DNA from: Hyperoodon ampullatus
Taxonomy: Eukaryota; Chordata; Mammalia; Artiodactyla; Ziphiidae
NCBI GenBank assembly: GCA_949752795.1
Contig: OX457056.1
Coordinates: 203,733,654-203,797,653, forward strand
Direction: 5' to 3'
Length of the DNA stretch: 64,000 bases
The notes beneath the pieces were generated by a model, which worked only from the letters and a program-made list of their open reading frames with translations, was not told the origin of the DNA and searched no databases. This document shows, piece by piece, positions 14,166-26,845 of the stretch. Position numbers and translations under genes: made by a program. The stretch's first letter is position 1. Every line of letters starts with the position of its first letter.

Positions 14166-17139
14166 TCAGACAACGGTCTGGACTTCTGTGGTCACTGCCC
14201 CTCCGGAACCTGGGATAGATGCCTTCTTTCCCTCCCTCTGCCAGATTCAGGTCAATTCCCTTGTCCTTCCCCCAAGTGGGATGGGTGTGGGCCACCTTCA
14301 CAACACCCACGGCCACGTGCACCCTCTGGGCCTACCTGCCTGGGGCAGCACCGCCATCCTCCCTGACACCCAGGCCACAGCGGCACAGCTGCTCAGAAGG
14401 CTGTGGCTGAGAGACTCCAAAGAAGCCAGAGGGGTCTCTGCCTGGGATGTCTTCTCCCCTTCTCGCAGGCTCTGGGGGAACACTCTCAGGAACCCCAACA
14501 GTCTCTGCCAAGAGGCCCCGGGCCCAGTGTTCTTCCACAGAGCCCGACTGGAGGTCACGGGACAGAGCTCCCGACCTCGTAGAGGCTCCTGCCCTGCGGC
14601 CCCGCCTCCTAGGCCACAGGAGTCGTTCTGACTCGTCTGCCACTTCCCCGGACACTGTAATGGTTCAGGGGCTTTTCCAGGAACTGACATGGGTGCTCTG
14701 GCGACCTGAACCCTAAATCCCACGTTAACCAGGAATCGCAGGGGTGTGTGGGAAGAGACGTCCTGAGAGTTAAGTCAATAAAACAAAGTCAGGAGATGGA
14801 GAAAGTCAGTCCTGATGACCATGACTGGACCCTGGGGCGCAGGTGTGCTAAAGCTAGACTGCCCTGTTGGACTTGCTAATTACAGTGAGCCAGTGACCTT
14901 CCTGGGCTGTTCAACTGAGCCAGAGCGGGTTTCACTCACTCACTAATGCCACCCCTACCCAGCAATTAGCAAGGTTCATAATCGAAGGTCCACCATCATG
15001 AGTCAAGTCTGGAGAACAAAACCCAAGCCCACTGGGCACCTGCCACCACGGATTTTGGCATGTAAGGATGAAGCCCTCTGAGACACTCTGGGTAAGCGGT
15101 CCCTCCCCGACCTCCCGCTCACAGGATAAGCTCCAAGAGCCCCAAAGAGCAGGCATCACAATTCCCAACTTGGAGTCACTTTTGGGAGGGTCTAGAAGGC
15201 TGAGGCTCTCACATGCCTGCCCAGGTCCAGGTCCCAATGCCAAAAGCTCAAAGGTTTTGGTTACCACACCCTCCAGACCCTCACCAAACTGTGTCTGGGG
15301 AGATGAAAGACCAGTCCCAGCCTCCAAAGCCAAGCCAAGTCCCAGTAGGCCAAGGAAGTGCCCTGAAGGCCTAGTCTCAAAGGGAAGCTCTTCCCAGGAG
15401 AGGGTTTCCCCAGGATGGGCCCAGGCTGGGGCCAGGGACCTTATTGTCATCAGACAGAACAGGGATGTGCCTGGAGAAACAGCGGAGGTTGGATGCATGT
15501 GTCTCGTGGAGGATTTGCCAAGATCTCTCCCATGCCCAGCCCCTCTCAGCCTCTCTTTCTACACCAAGGTGTGTCCACCACCAACTCCACCCTCTGAAAC
15601 AACCTACTTGCTGTCTCAGTAGGAGCACAGTCTTTCCTTTCCTTGTGTGACCCCATGGCTTCCCAGGAAAGAAGGCGACTTGGTGATCTCCTGATGGCTG
15701 GGCTGACTGTCTCCTAAGCCCTCTCTCTACTTCTGGAATCTGGGCTCCAAAGTCATCCTCAGCAGAGGTGAAGGAGGCAAGCCCCTCCATGGGTACCAGG
15801 AGGGCTTGCAGGGGATTTCTCCATCAGTCCCAGCCAAGCTTGTCTGTGTCCTCACATGTGTGAAGCAAGCCCACCAGCCTGCTGACCTCTTGCTGTCCCC
15901 TCTCCTGACCTCTTCCCATGGCCATCTCCAGACCAGGGCCCTGCATGGACCTTTCTCCTTGGCTCCAAGGGCCTCATAATCCCAGGATTTAGGGCTCTTT
16001 TCTGCTGGTGGCATCATTTCCCCTCCCTCCTAACTTCACACTTTTGCAACCTTCCATGTACTTTCTGTTCCCTCCCTCCCCCCAGGAGCCAGAGATGGGT
16101 GATGGAGGGATGGATCTGGACTTGTCCGTGCAGAGAATCTCCCAGGGGCAGGGCAGGGCTGGCCCTCCTCCTACCTCTGCTGCATAGGCCTGGCACTCAG
16201 GGTGAGCTGGGCAGGGACTTGCCGAGGGGCTGAGAGTGGGGCCGAGGTGCCCAATGGGCAGGGCAGCACGATGGTCTGCGCCTCACACCACCTGGGTGCC
16301 CCTTGGAGGTGCCAGGGCTGTCTTGAGTCCTTCCCACCTCAAAATCTCTGTTGCACCACGAGTTTCTATGGAGCGTGGGCCACATTACTGGCTGACTGTG
16401 ATCATCGCACCCCAGGGCAGCAACTTAGGATCCTATTCTCCTGCTGCACTCCCAAGACTTGGGGCTGAGACTCTCACCATCCTCACGGCTTTGTGGACCT
16501 GCCGACCTTGCCCGAGAACATTGGCCTGGACTTCCATTCCAGCCCTGACACACGCAGAGCTGGGCTGTGTGGCTTCAAGTCTCAGGTCCCTCCTGCACCA
16601 GGCCCTGCGGAGAAGAGCTCCCCACTGGCTGGGCTGTAGGCACCTCCGCGAAGCAAAGGTGGACAGGCTCAGTCACTGCCCAGACAGGTGTGGCTGAACA
16701 GGGGCAGAGGTGCCCTACCCAGCTACACGCAGACCTCCTGGGAGCCCTGGTGTGAGTCACACAGTTGGGCCTCTGGGGGAGGCTCCCGGGGCCTGCACCC
16801 ACCTACAGCTGCTGACAGGCCTCTCCCAGATGCCAGCAGCTCAGACGTCAAATGCTGCAACTGGGGCTCCTGACCAAGGTCACTGTTGCTCCACCAAGGA
16901 GCAATTAGAACCTGAACCACTGTGGGGGCAGCCCAGCTGGCCAAGAGGACTCAGACGTCAGCCAGCCCTCAGGGCTCCCAGGCTCCCCTCCAGCACACAC
17001 CGTGTCCTTGTTCCTGCAGAGGCACATAGTGGGAGGTAGGTTATGTCCACACACACATGCGTGGATGGCTGCCTGTGCACCTGGAACAGAGGTGTGTCTG
17101 TACATGCATCACATGATGATGATTACGGTCAGATGCTGA

Positions 17140-17340
17140 GAAGAACACTCTGTCAGGAGCTAACATTACACACATTACTTGATTTCATCTTCAAGAACCT
17201 TATGTTTTACTATCGTCATCATCCCCACTTGACAGATGTGGAAACTGAGGCAGAATAGATCACAATTAGGAAGACGCAGAGCTGGACTCAAAACCAAGCA
17301 GTCCAGCTTCACGACCCATATTCTTAACCACCACAGAAGT
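17140..17340. mobile_element. MIR SINE relic
   Basis: CAGATGTGGAAACTGAGGC, AGAGCTGGACTCAAAACCA and CATATTCTTAACCACC appear in MIR order. Confidence 0.75.
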
Positions 17341-17564
17341 GGAGTATGTGCACATCTGTGGTACGCAAAAGCGCAGACGTGACTCCCTGAGAACGAGGGT
17401 CCCTGAATACTGGTGCTTTATACATGTGCCACCTGTGAGTGGGTATGTCCACGTCGCTGAGCATTTGCTTTCTGTGCGTACACCATGAGTCCAGTCGCAG
17501 GTTTGAGAGTCTATGTCTACAGGTGAGGATCCTCTGGGGGTAGAGGGTAATAATTAGGAATCTA

Positions 17565-17775
17565 GGGTCAGAAAGACTCAAATTCAGGTCCTGGCATGCA
17601 ACTTCCTAGCTGTGTGATTTGGGGAAAATTACTAAACCTTTCTGAGCCTCAGTCTCCCCTCTCTGATATGGGAGTAATAAACTGAGCCCACCTCCTAAGG
17701 TTGTTGAAATGAACAGATGAGACATAAGTAGCTTAGCTTGGGGCCTAGCACAGAGTAGGAGCTGAAAACCCTGAG
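17565..17775. mobile_element. MIR SINE relic
   Basis: Contains CTAGCTGTGTGATTTGGGG, CCTTTCTGAGCCTCAGT and a 3' end GGGGCCTAGCACAGAGTAGG, all MIR hallmarks. Confidence 0.75.
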
Positions 17776-18084
17776 CTCTGATCAGGGTGGTGGTGGGTAT
17801 TTGGTATTCTAGACTAACCGAGTCAGCATCCATGGGTGGCCAGGTGGTGTGTGTGCCCAAGGAGTGTGGCAGGAGGTACTCAATACAGCTTGGTGAACTG
17901 ACATGTGTGTGTGTTTACTGCTATCTATGGAATTTGGGGACTGTCTTCAGGGGGTTCAGAAGAATGGAAGGCTATCTTTTGCAATATGGCTTGCTCTTTT
18001 CTCAGCTGATGCAATGCATGAAAGCAAGCATGGTGAGAAATGGGGCTGGGGGGAGATGTCCCTGGGGTTTTCCTCCTTGCCCTA

Positions 18085-18300
18085 CATGTCTCAGGGCCCC
18101 CTCGGCCTGGCTCCTGTCCTTCAGCTCACACAGCTCCCCAGCACAGAGGTCCTGCAGCCTCCTTTCTCCTTTAGGAAGCCCTCCCTAACTGACCCCCAAG
18201 TCCCAATAGCGTCCAAAGCATCACCCCCACAATTCACAGCAGCTTATGCACTCTGAGAATAAGTCTCGTTGGGACTCTAAGTATCTCGTCGATTTTGTCT
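18085..18300. mobile_element. L2-like fragment
   Basis: Contains CTCCTTTAGGAAGCCCTCCC and TAACTGACCCCCAAGTCCCA, the L2 3'-region pattern of gaagccttccctgac. Confidence 0.5.
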
Positions 18301-18354
18301 CTAGGGCAGAGCTCAGCTTGCAGCAAGCAGAACAGCAGATGAGGAAACTGAGGC

Positions 18355-18560
18355 ACAGAGCCTAAGTGCTGGAGCCAAAGATCTGACTCTGAATCCCATC
18401 TTTGCCACTTCCATGCTCTGTGGCCTCAAGAAAGTGACCTAACCTTTCTGAGCCTTGGTTTCTTCATCTGTAAAATGGTAAGACTACCACACAGGCTAGC
18501 GTGAGGATGAGATAAAGAACATTGCGTGGGGTCTGGCACACCAGCAGGCGCCCATTAAAT
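18355..18560. mobile_element. MIR SINE relic
   Basis: Contains CCTTTCTGAGCCTTGGTTTC and TTCATCTGTAAAATGGTAAG, followed by GGTCTGGCACACCAGCAGGC, in MIR order. Confidence 0.75.
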
Positions 18561-19889
18561 GGAAGCCATGAGCTTTACTGAATGAAGGACTAAAGCCATA
18601 GGACGTGGGAGGTAAGGTGGCCAGCACTCGTGGATGCCCAGGGACCAGCCTGAGCCACAATATCTCACATCCTCGGAAGATGGATCCAAACTCCAAGCTG
18701 GCCTCTGCTACCCTTCCTCTTCTATCCTCCTAGCCTCCGTTCTTGGGAAAGGAAATTCAGCAAGGTTCTACTAAAGGACTGAGCTTTGGACTGATGAAGT
18801 GGCCACACCTGTGCCCAGTTGGGGCCAGTTGTTCCCCGACAGGCTGCCAGACTTGGCCTTTTCCCAAGAGGTCAACCCTGGTTCCCAGGCAAGAGGGGAG
18901 CAGGCTCTCTTTTGTTGTGGGGGCAGAGGACTTAGTGGAGAGCCCCCAAGGGGCCTGGGCTAGCTGGGAGGCCCCTTACACGCCCTGGAACCCCAGCCCG
19001 GCAGCCATGCTCTACCAGCGCCAGCCAGGCCACTGCTCAGGTAGGTCTTCCCAGCTGGAGTGCCTTATGATGAGATGCCCCCCAGACGGGGCAAGAGAGG
19101 GCTACCATGTCCATTCTTTTGAATGGGAAACTGCAAGCTGATGTCCAGGAGCACTCAGATGCCAGACGTACAGGAGAAGGCTTCCTTCTGGCAGCTCCAG
19201 GCTAAGCCCCCGGGCTGGGGACATTGTCTGGGAGCTGAACTGGCCAAGCGTCCGAGAGCCGCCTCATGCTGGCCTCTCCTTCTGTGAGGACCGCGTGTCC
19301 ACAGTGCCAGAGAAGAACAGAATTCAGCGAGGCTGGCCTATAGGCCAGGGCCCAGCCCTCTCCAGGAGACAAAGGCCCAGAAAGAACAGCAAGGTCAAGG
19401 TCACCTGTCATAGCATCCGACCGGCTCAGTGGGACTCACTATAACCCACTTCACAATGGCTCAGGGGCCGAGGGTGGGAGAAGGCAGCACCAGGTGGCCT
19501 GGCCAGCACCTCCAGCTCAGGGCAGCGCTGGAGGACTCCCCACACCAGGTGGGGCAGGGAGCCCCTCAGCCACAGCAGGCAAAAGCTCGGGCCCAGAAGG
19601 CGGGCTCTCCCTCTGTCCAGGCTGAGCGTAGTCCTTAGCTGTTGGGCCAATTTCAAAGCCCTTTCAAACTGACTCTAACTGGGGTGGAAAGGGTGGAGCT
19701 AGAAACAGAGTGAGGCATGGACACACACACAGGGAGTCAGAGATGGAGACAGAGGGAGGGGAATGGGAGGACTTGGGAGAGGGACTGGGGGCCTTAGCCT
19801 CTCTAGAAGGGGGCTGAGCCTGGCCATGGGTGGCAGGAAGTGATGGGCACTCCCAGGCCACTGCTGTCCCCAGGGTGACCAGGCCACAA

Positions 19890-19990
19890 TGGCCTCCTTA
19901 ATGAGAGTGGATAATGAGCTCATTAGGGCCAGAGGAGGCCAGCTGCATGCAATCAGAATGTGAATAAAGTCCTCTGAGGTCACAGCTCCG
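19890..19990. promoter_or_regulatory. Candidate intronic enhancer with TAAT palindrome
   Basis: A non-repetitive stretch includes TAATGAGCTCATTA, a perfect 14-bp palindrome (19912-19925) with inverted homeodomain cores. A nearby CTTAATGAG, an AATGTGAATAAAG and an AGGTCA half-site at about 19977 are also present. The composition is typical of conserved non-coding elements, but conservation cannot be tested here. Confidence 0.3.
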
Positions 19991-20230
19991 ACTAGAACAA
20001 GACAGCTGGTGGGGGAGGGGGACCCCACTCCTCCTTCTCCCTCTGAAACTGCCCCTGTCCTTTGCGGAGCCGTCCTCCATGAGGTCTCCCCAGCCTGCTC
20101 ACCCCAGGACTCAGCCCGCAGGCACCTCTTAGCCCCTCTTCCAAGACAGACCTCAGTTTGGATCCTGGCTTCACCACGTACTCACTGGTGACCGGGAACA
20201 GGGCTGACCTTACCGCAATAGTATGAGCTG

Positions 20231-20527
20231 GGGGCTTGCCTGGTGGCGCAGTGGTTGAGAATCTGCCTGCCGATGCAGGGGACACGGGTTCGAGCCCTGG
20301 TCCGGGAAGATCCCATGTGCCACGGAGCAACTAAGCCCGTGAGCCACAACTACTGAGCCTGCGCGTCTGGAGACTGTGCTCCGTAACAAGAGAGGCCGCG
20401 ACAGTGAGAGGCCCGCGCACCACGATGAAGTGTGGTCCCTGCTCGCCGCTACTAGAGAAAGCCCTCGCACAGAAACGAAGACCCAACACAGCCAAAAAAA
20501 TTTAATTAATTAATCAATTAATTAAAA
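20231..20527 (+). mobile_element. CHR-type tRNA-derived SINE
   Basis: Full-length SINE with A box TGGCGCAGTGG and B box GGTTCGAGCCC, a CHR-specific middle and a TTAATTAATTAA-rich tail. It is flanked by a 14-bp target-site duplication, AATAGTATGAGCTG (20217-20230) and AATAGTACGAGCTG (20528-20541), with one mismatch. Confidence 0.95.
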
Positions 20528-22009
20528 AATAGTACGAGCTGCCCATAGGGTTGCCTGGCATCCTGTGGTGCACTTGGGCTGGTGTATTGAAGACACATGG
20601 TGTACCCAACAACCAACCTTTACTGAGCACCTGGCATGTGCCAAGCCCTGTTCTAGGCATCGGGACACTGCAGAGAACAACCCACAGTCAGGACTCAGGC
20701 TCTCCTCCTCTATCTCCCCCTGCACGGCACCCAAGGTGGGCACAGACACAACCTGTGCACTGGCGCTGGGGCCAGCGAGAAGGCTGGTCTGCCTCCCACT
20801 AGCCCTGGGCGCCCACCCAGAGGATAGCGGGCAGGATGAGACAGACTGGGCGGAGTCTGGAACACAGCAGCCTTGAGGTAACCTCCGAGCCTGCCTTTTC
20901 TTCCCCGCCTGGTCCTTCACGTGGTCTAACCCAGAGTATCTGTGTGTGCAGTGCTACTGTATGCCCAGGCCTATGCGAGGGCTTCCGTGTGCAGGCGGGC
21001 AAGGGGTGAGGAGCCAGGAGCAGAGACACAGTCCCAGGCCTCGAACACCTGCCCCCATTCTCCGTGTACGCTTGGCTCAGGCTCTGGCCCCTCCGTGAGA
21101 GTGAAATGTCCAGGCATTCTCGTGTCCTTTCCTTGGAGTGGTTTGGAGGAGGGGATGAAGAATTTGGGGGCACCGAATGGTGGACGGAGGGGAGATGCTG
21201 AGGACGAAAGGGGCTAAGGGGGCCTGGCCAGGCACATGTCACCAGCCCTGCCCACCTGGCCACACTACACCTGGCACAAGGCTAAGCCTTAAGGGACCGC
21301 TTCTGCCCTGATCCCCCCTCCCATAACCTTGGGGCAGATCTGAGGCTTCTACCTGAGAGCGGCCAGAGATGTGGGAAGTGCAGGATGTCCACGGCATGCT
21401 GTGCCTTTAAGAACAATGAAAGGAGGCCACCCTGGGCCAGGCCTCCCCTGGTCAGAAGGCTCTGTCACTGCAGCCTCTTGCCAAGACACACTCCAGCTCA
21501 CAGCACGTGGCCTCTACAGTCCAAAGCAAACAGGAGCGGGTGACGGTCCCTCCTAGTCACCCGCCCCCTCGGAGAGGCTCCCCTAGTCCCTTCCAAAGTA
21601 CCTCCACAGCCCCTGCCTTCCTGCCTGACCCATTCCTCTGGTCCCACCTCTGGCCCCTACCCTCCTCTCTGTTGCCCACAGCCTCCCCTTCCCCCAGATG
21701 GGGCTCTCAGGCCACCAGGGCCCCAGAACCTTCCCATGGTGCCTGAGGCCTGAATTCCAAGACCATTAGCACAGGCTGTTACGTCACAGTTTGGAAGGCT
21801 CTGTAGATCCGTGGCAAGAAGACAGCAAGAACTGGGCCGCTGCCACTCCTCCCCCAACCCTGCTCCAGCCTGCCCACCGCACTGGACGAGCCCAGAAGTC
21901 CAGCGCTGGGTCTGGGCAGGCCAAGGTCATGAGCGAGGCACCCAGCAGAAGGCAGAGAGGGGGGACATGCGAGAACGATGGGTAGAGGAGAATCATGTCT
22001 TTAAGCCAA

Positions 22010-22215
22010 GGGCTCTGGAGTGAGGTTGCCTGGGTTTAAATCCCAGCTCTGCTGCTTACTAGAGCTGCATGATTTTGAGCAATCGCCTCAATTTCTTCAA
22101 CTGTAAAATGGACCTATAGTATGCCCACATCTCACTGTATTGGTGGATGAGTAAATCTATGAAAAGGGTTCTGAATAGCGCCTGGTCCCTGGCAAGGCGC
22201 ACCAAAGAGCTATCA
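22010..22215. mobile_element. MIR SINE relic
   Basis: Starts CTCTGGAGTGAGGTTGCCTG, runs through CTCAATTTCTTCAACTGTAA and ends near GCGCCTGGTCCCTGGCAAGG; near full-length. Confidence 0.75.
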
Positions 22216-23559
22216 CTAAAGTTTAACTGCAAACCACAGCGAATTTTAAAGAAGGAACCAAGACCTCAATGCCTCTCAATGACTGGTATCAGGGCTGGGC
22301 AGGGAGGCAGGTGGTCTTAGGTGTCTGGAGTTTCTTGGAGAGAAAGCCTCTTGGTGTCACTGTTACTTGGCCTTGACCTTAGAAGGTCTCTACTGAAGAT
22401 CTGGTTCTGTGCTTGGCACAGGTTGGGGGCGGGGACAGGGCAACCCAGGCAGCCTCATGCCATAGACACAGTGATTGTTGATGCAACATTTGAGGAAACT
22501 GCAGACATCAGAGATGAAACTGAGTAGTCAGGGAAGAACTCTTAGAAGAGAGGAGACCTGAACTGAACCTCAGATTAAATCTGGAGGGAAGGAGGGAGGG
22601 GAGACGGCAATCTGGCGGGAGGAACAGGATGGGCAGGTGATGGGAGTACATGCAGCCCTAACCAGTAATGCTCACCATGCTCCACGGTGGGGATTCTTCC
22701 AGATGACGGTGAGAGGGGCAATCACCTTCAACGTCACTGTCCTCCTCCTACCCTGGACAGAAGGTGGCTCAGGAGGGTAGGATTGCAACAAGGTATTTTC
22801 TGCCATGATTGTAAAGGATGCAAACGGTGGGCGAGACGTGGCTCTGCAGGGTGAGTGAGGCATTCAGATGCAGGGAGGGGCGGCAGCGAGAAAAACAGAG
22901 GAGGGAGGCGTGGACCTCTCAGAATCACGACAGGAAGGTTAAAGTCTCACACGTGGATCCCTGAAAAAATGTTCAGGGCAACAAAAGGGTGTTTCCCCTG
23001 ATGTTCCAGGCAAGAGGGAGAGTAAGAAAGAGGGAAGTTGGAAGAGACTGAGTGTGGGCGCAGACTGCGTGGCTCTACGGGGAAGGGGGCCTGTGGGGCA
23101 CCTGTCCGAAGCTCGGCGTTTCCCCTCCGGAGTCAGGGGCTCACACTGGAGGGTGCTGACTGGGAGGGTGGCGGGCAAATGGCCGCAAGGCGGAGATGGA
23201 CGCGGCACGGACAGCTGCCCTCCGCGAGCTCGCATAGCTGGCGTGAGAAAAGGCCAGAGAGCACTTGACCGAGAGCCTGCCAGGCCACCATGAGCAACCC
23301 TGAAAGACGCGGAGGCGGGAGAGAGGCCAGAGGATGCAGAATGGGCCACAGTCCCAACTTTCAAAGCAGAAGGTAGATTCCAGAGTAGAGGTGACCTCAA
23401 TATGGGTCCTGATGAAGGGAAACCTGGGTTCCCTGAGGGGTGGCTGGAAAGCCTGGAATGCGGTTCTGAGCATGACCAAGGCAGCCCTGAGTAGAGACAA
23501 CAGGAAGGAAGGGGGCCAGACCATGTGGGATGTTGGTAAGACATGAACTGCTGGCCCGG

Positions 23560-23601
23560 CGGGTCTGGGATGTGTCCCAGCGGGTCTGGGATGTGTCCCA
23601 G
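23560..23601. repeat. 21-bp direct duplication with internal hairpins
   Basis: Two exact copies of a 21-bp unit starting CGGGTCTGGGATG lie head to tail. Each contains CTGGGA-TGTG-TCCCAG, a 6-bp perfect inverted repeat. Confidence 0.95.
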
Positions 23602-25397
23602 CTGAGCCACCTGGACCTTGGGGCTCTCATGATCCTGCTGGGGGCTGCAGGGCTGCAGCAATAGATTCGCAGCTGATGGCCGACCACAGAGGTCACATCC
23701 AAAGAGGGTGTGACAACTCACTGGTTGCACCCACTGGGAACCTGTGCCGTTGGATGTTTTAATCAGACATAGTACAAGGTCGGAAGCTGTGTTGGCCGCA
23801 CCATCTCATTTAGTAAAAGCTGTGCCAGGATCAGGAGCCAAAAAAAAAAAAAAAGAAAGATCTGAACAGATGGTAATGACAGGTCAAATCTGACAAGAGA
23901 AAAGGAGTAAACAGAGAGACAAAAGGACATGGCTCAGGACAGCAGTGTTATACTTCACTGTCTAAACTTTTTGGAGTCTATGGGGACGTTATTCATAATT
24001 ATGCCAAAATACTAGGTGCCAACTGGGAGTGTCTCAGGCATTTGGGTCGCATGGGTCACCCTACTTGGCAGCAACGATGAGAAAGTTCCTGGAGTTTGGG
24101 GGGTGGACTATAAGCCTGCGAAATCTTAGGCTGCGTTAGGAAGCACCCGGCCTGGGTGACTTACCCAGGTGCTGGCTAAAAAGGATCAGTGCCAGGACGG
24201 GCACCCGCGTCTGGCTCCCAGTACAGCAGCCACGCGGCTCGGCTTAAAAACGACTCCATCTGTTGCTGCCTCGCAGAAAGAGACCAACACCGCCTGCTCT
24301 TTCTTGTAGGTCCCCTGAATTTCCATCTGACCAGTGAGCCGGGAAACCAGCCCCTCATCTGCTTCTCCTCCATTCTGTCAGTGTCCACAAAGCAGACCCA
24401 GTTCTCAGCAGAGTCATGGGCATGGCCTTTCCCCCTCTTGCCATGCTCCCCCAGGAAGGGGCTAACAGGTGATTTCTGCCCCCATCTCTAGGCAGCCTCT
24501 CCCTCACCCTCTCCGAGCCCACAGAGCAGGGCGAGGCAGGGGCACCCTGGCTGACAGAGTTTTCTGGCACAAGATCTCACCCGAGGGCTCTGCCGGGAGA
24601 GAGTGACTTTGGATCAGCACTTCTGAAACCTCAGATATTTCCACGCCATGGATGACTTTTGCCATATCCTGGAACTACATATACCGTGGTTCACATAGTA
24701 AATATATGTTTAAAGCAATCTCCCTTTGTTTTTTAACTTCAAGAAAATAATTTGTTTAGGAAACTTCAGATTGCCATCATGAATAAACAGTTAGGACCAC
24801 CAGCCCCAACCATAAAATTGCAGAGAACAAAGTAACAGAGTAAGTTCGAGCTGTGCTGTGACCAAAGAGGCTACGTCTGTAGGCTGCTTCCTTTTTGTTA
24901 CAGAGGGAGATTTATTAGAGAGTGGTCAGAGAGAGGTGACCAGCAGGCGGAGATAAATCAGGCTTGGAAGAGAACTGAAACAGGACAGGACAAAGTTTTT
25001 TTTCACCGTGTGTTGCGGAAATATTAAATACTGCCTCTCTATACCATCTAGAAGCACCCTGTGTACCACGGTGTTGCGTGGGTGACGTTTTTAGGAAACC
25101 AATTTTGAGCTAGAACACTACTTGGTCGTCCAAAATGGCTGACAAAAGAGGATGGAGTATCCTCACTAGTGAGATAAGGATATTAATATAGCATATATTT
25201 ACCAGGGTTGTGCTGAGAAATCAAAAAGAAAAGAATGGGGGGCACCTTGCAACGTTTCTGGTGTCTTATATGAGTATATCCAGTCTGGAGAAAAGAGCTG
25301 AGGGAACCCTCCGGAACTGTTACCTGTCATTTGAAATATAAGGGGTTATCCTTATCCTTTTAACTAGTTTACTCCAGTGCCTAAGAAGTACACATGG

Positions 25398-25718
25398 GGG
25401 CTTCCCTGGTGGCGCAGTGGTTGAGAATCTGCCTGCTAACGCAAGGGACTTGGGTTCGAGCCCTGGTCTGGGAAGATCCCACATGCCGCGGAGCAACTAG
25501 GCCCGTGAGCCACAACTACTGAGCCTGCGCGTCTGGAGCCTGTGCTCCGCAACAAGAGAGGCCGCGATAGTGAGAGGCCCGTGCACCGCACCGCGATGAA
25601 GAGTGGCCCCCGCTTGCCACGACTAGAGAAAGCCCTCGCACAGAAACGAAGACCCAACGCAGCAAAAATAAATAAATAACTTAATAAACTCCTACCCCCA
25701 ACATCTTCTTTAAAAAAA
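25398..25718 (+). mobile_element. CHR-type tRNA-derived SINE
   Basis: Full-length SINE with intact A and B boxes and an A-rich tail. It is bounded by a perfect 15-bp target-site duplication, AAGAAGTACACATGG, at 25383-25397 and 25719-25733. Confidence 0.96.
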
Positions 25719-26312
25719 AAGAAGTACACATGGATGAGTTTGTATACTTTTCCCCTTTTCTCTCTTTGCTAAAAATGGAGGATTCTTGGTCCCAGAATTG
25801 AGGTGGTTTCAACTAAAAGCCTTAGACTGACAACCGTCCCCTCCCTTCTAGCTGAGTTCAGCCCCTCTTCAATTGGCGCAAAAATAAAACAGGGGCAATT
25901 TCAACTTTAAAGACCATGTCCATAAACAAGACAAACCCACTCCGCAATTTGTCTAGGGCATCCCTCCCTCCAAACCCTCCTTCTTTAATTTCTGGGGAAT
26001 TTTAAATAGAGGTCTTGCAAAAACCTGCACCGCCTGACGTCAACAGCTCTCTGACAACGTGGATTCTTCCACGTGCTGTGGGGAGCAGCCACCGTGAATG
26101 CTGATGCTTTTCCAGGCTTCTTTCCCAGTTGGGATTTGGGAGCCACTGGTGTCACCCTAGGAGACTGTGGGAGAAGAATGGTACCTGGGAGTGTCCCGCC
26201 TGGGGTCCTGTAACTGTGTTTCCCAAACCTCAGGCATTATAAAGCAGCAGGCATGCAATTAAACAGTCTGAGTAGCACCTGTACTAGTGTTTTCTTTAAA
26301 AAACCAACAAAC

Positions 26313-26514
26313 AGGGCTTCCCTGGTGGCACAGTGGTTGAGAATCCGCCTGCCGATGCAGGGGACACGGGTTCGTGCCCCGGTCCGGGAAGATCCCACAT
26401 GCGGTGGAGCAGCTGGGCCCATGAGCCATGGCCGCTGAGCCTGCGCGTCTGTAGCCTGTGCTCCACAGAGGCCACAACAGTGAGAGGCCCGCATACCACA
26501 AACAAACAAACACG
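26313..26514 (+). mobile_element. Short-form CHR SINE
   Basis: About 200 bp, of the shorter subtype (GAGCAGCTGGGCCC and GAGCCATGGCC in the body) ending in a CAAACAAACAAA tail. The A and B boxes are readable. No clean target-site duplication can be assigned because both flanks are A/C-rich. Confidence 0.92.
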
Positions 26515-26659
26515 CCCTCTGTCTTGCTTTTTGGTGCACACCCAGCAGAGCTCAGAAGCCCCAAATATGTTGGTCTTTCTGATCCATCGCTGTGCCTGGG
26601 CCTCATCTTTCAAAACCATTACCTTTGTGAAGTTCCTGTGTCTCCCCATGAGCTGCCCT

Positions 26660-26845
26660 TCTGCTCTTGTGTCCTTATGTTCCCCTGACACCCTGACCTT
26701 AGGTTTGGGTTGGCTGTCACCCCAGCTAGGCCAAGAGGTCTTTGAGGACAAAGGCCAAGTCTTGCTCATCTTGGCATCCTGTTGAGCTCCTGCCTGGCTC
26801 AGTGTTTGACCAGTGAGCAGCTGTTGAACACGAAATGCAATGACA
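26660..26845. mobile_element. L2-like 3' end
   Basis: Contains TCTTTGAGGACAAAGGCCAA, GTCTTGCTCATCTTGGCATC and TGCCTGGCTCAGTGTTTG, in L2 3'-end order. Confidence 0.6.

Noticed and set aside
13966..14631. 221-codon open frame on the plus strand
   Set aside because: Its first third is the 3' end of an old L1, and the rest is GC-rich intron with no domain. The apparent Cys- and Lys-rich peptide is the L1 3' UTR in translation.
20240..20310. tRNA-like A and B boxes in the SINE heads
   Set aside because: They are internal pol III promoter remnants of tRNA-derived SINEs. No cloverleaf with an anticodon arm and acceptor stem of a working tRNA gene is present.
22939..23730. 263-codon open frame on the minus strand
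   Set aside because: Low-complexity Pro/Ser/Leu composition, no domain, and it includes the 21-bp duplication. No splice or promoter signals support it.
23842..23857. Possible processed pseudogene tail (A-tract)
   Set aside because: A short A-run without a recognisable coding body or target-site duplication.
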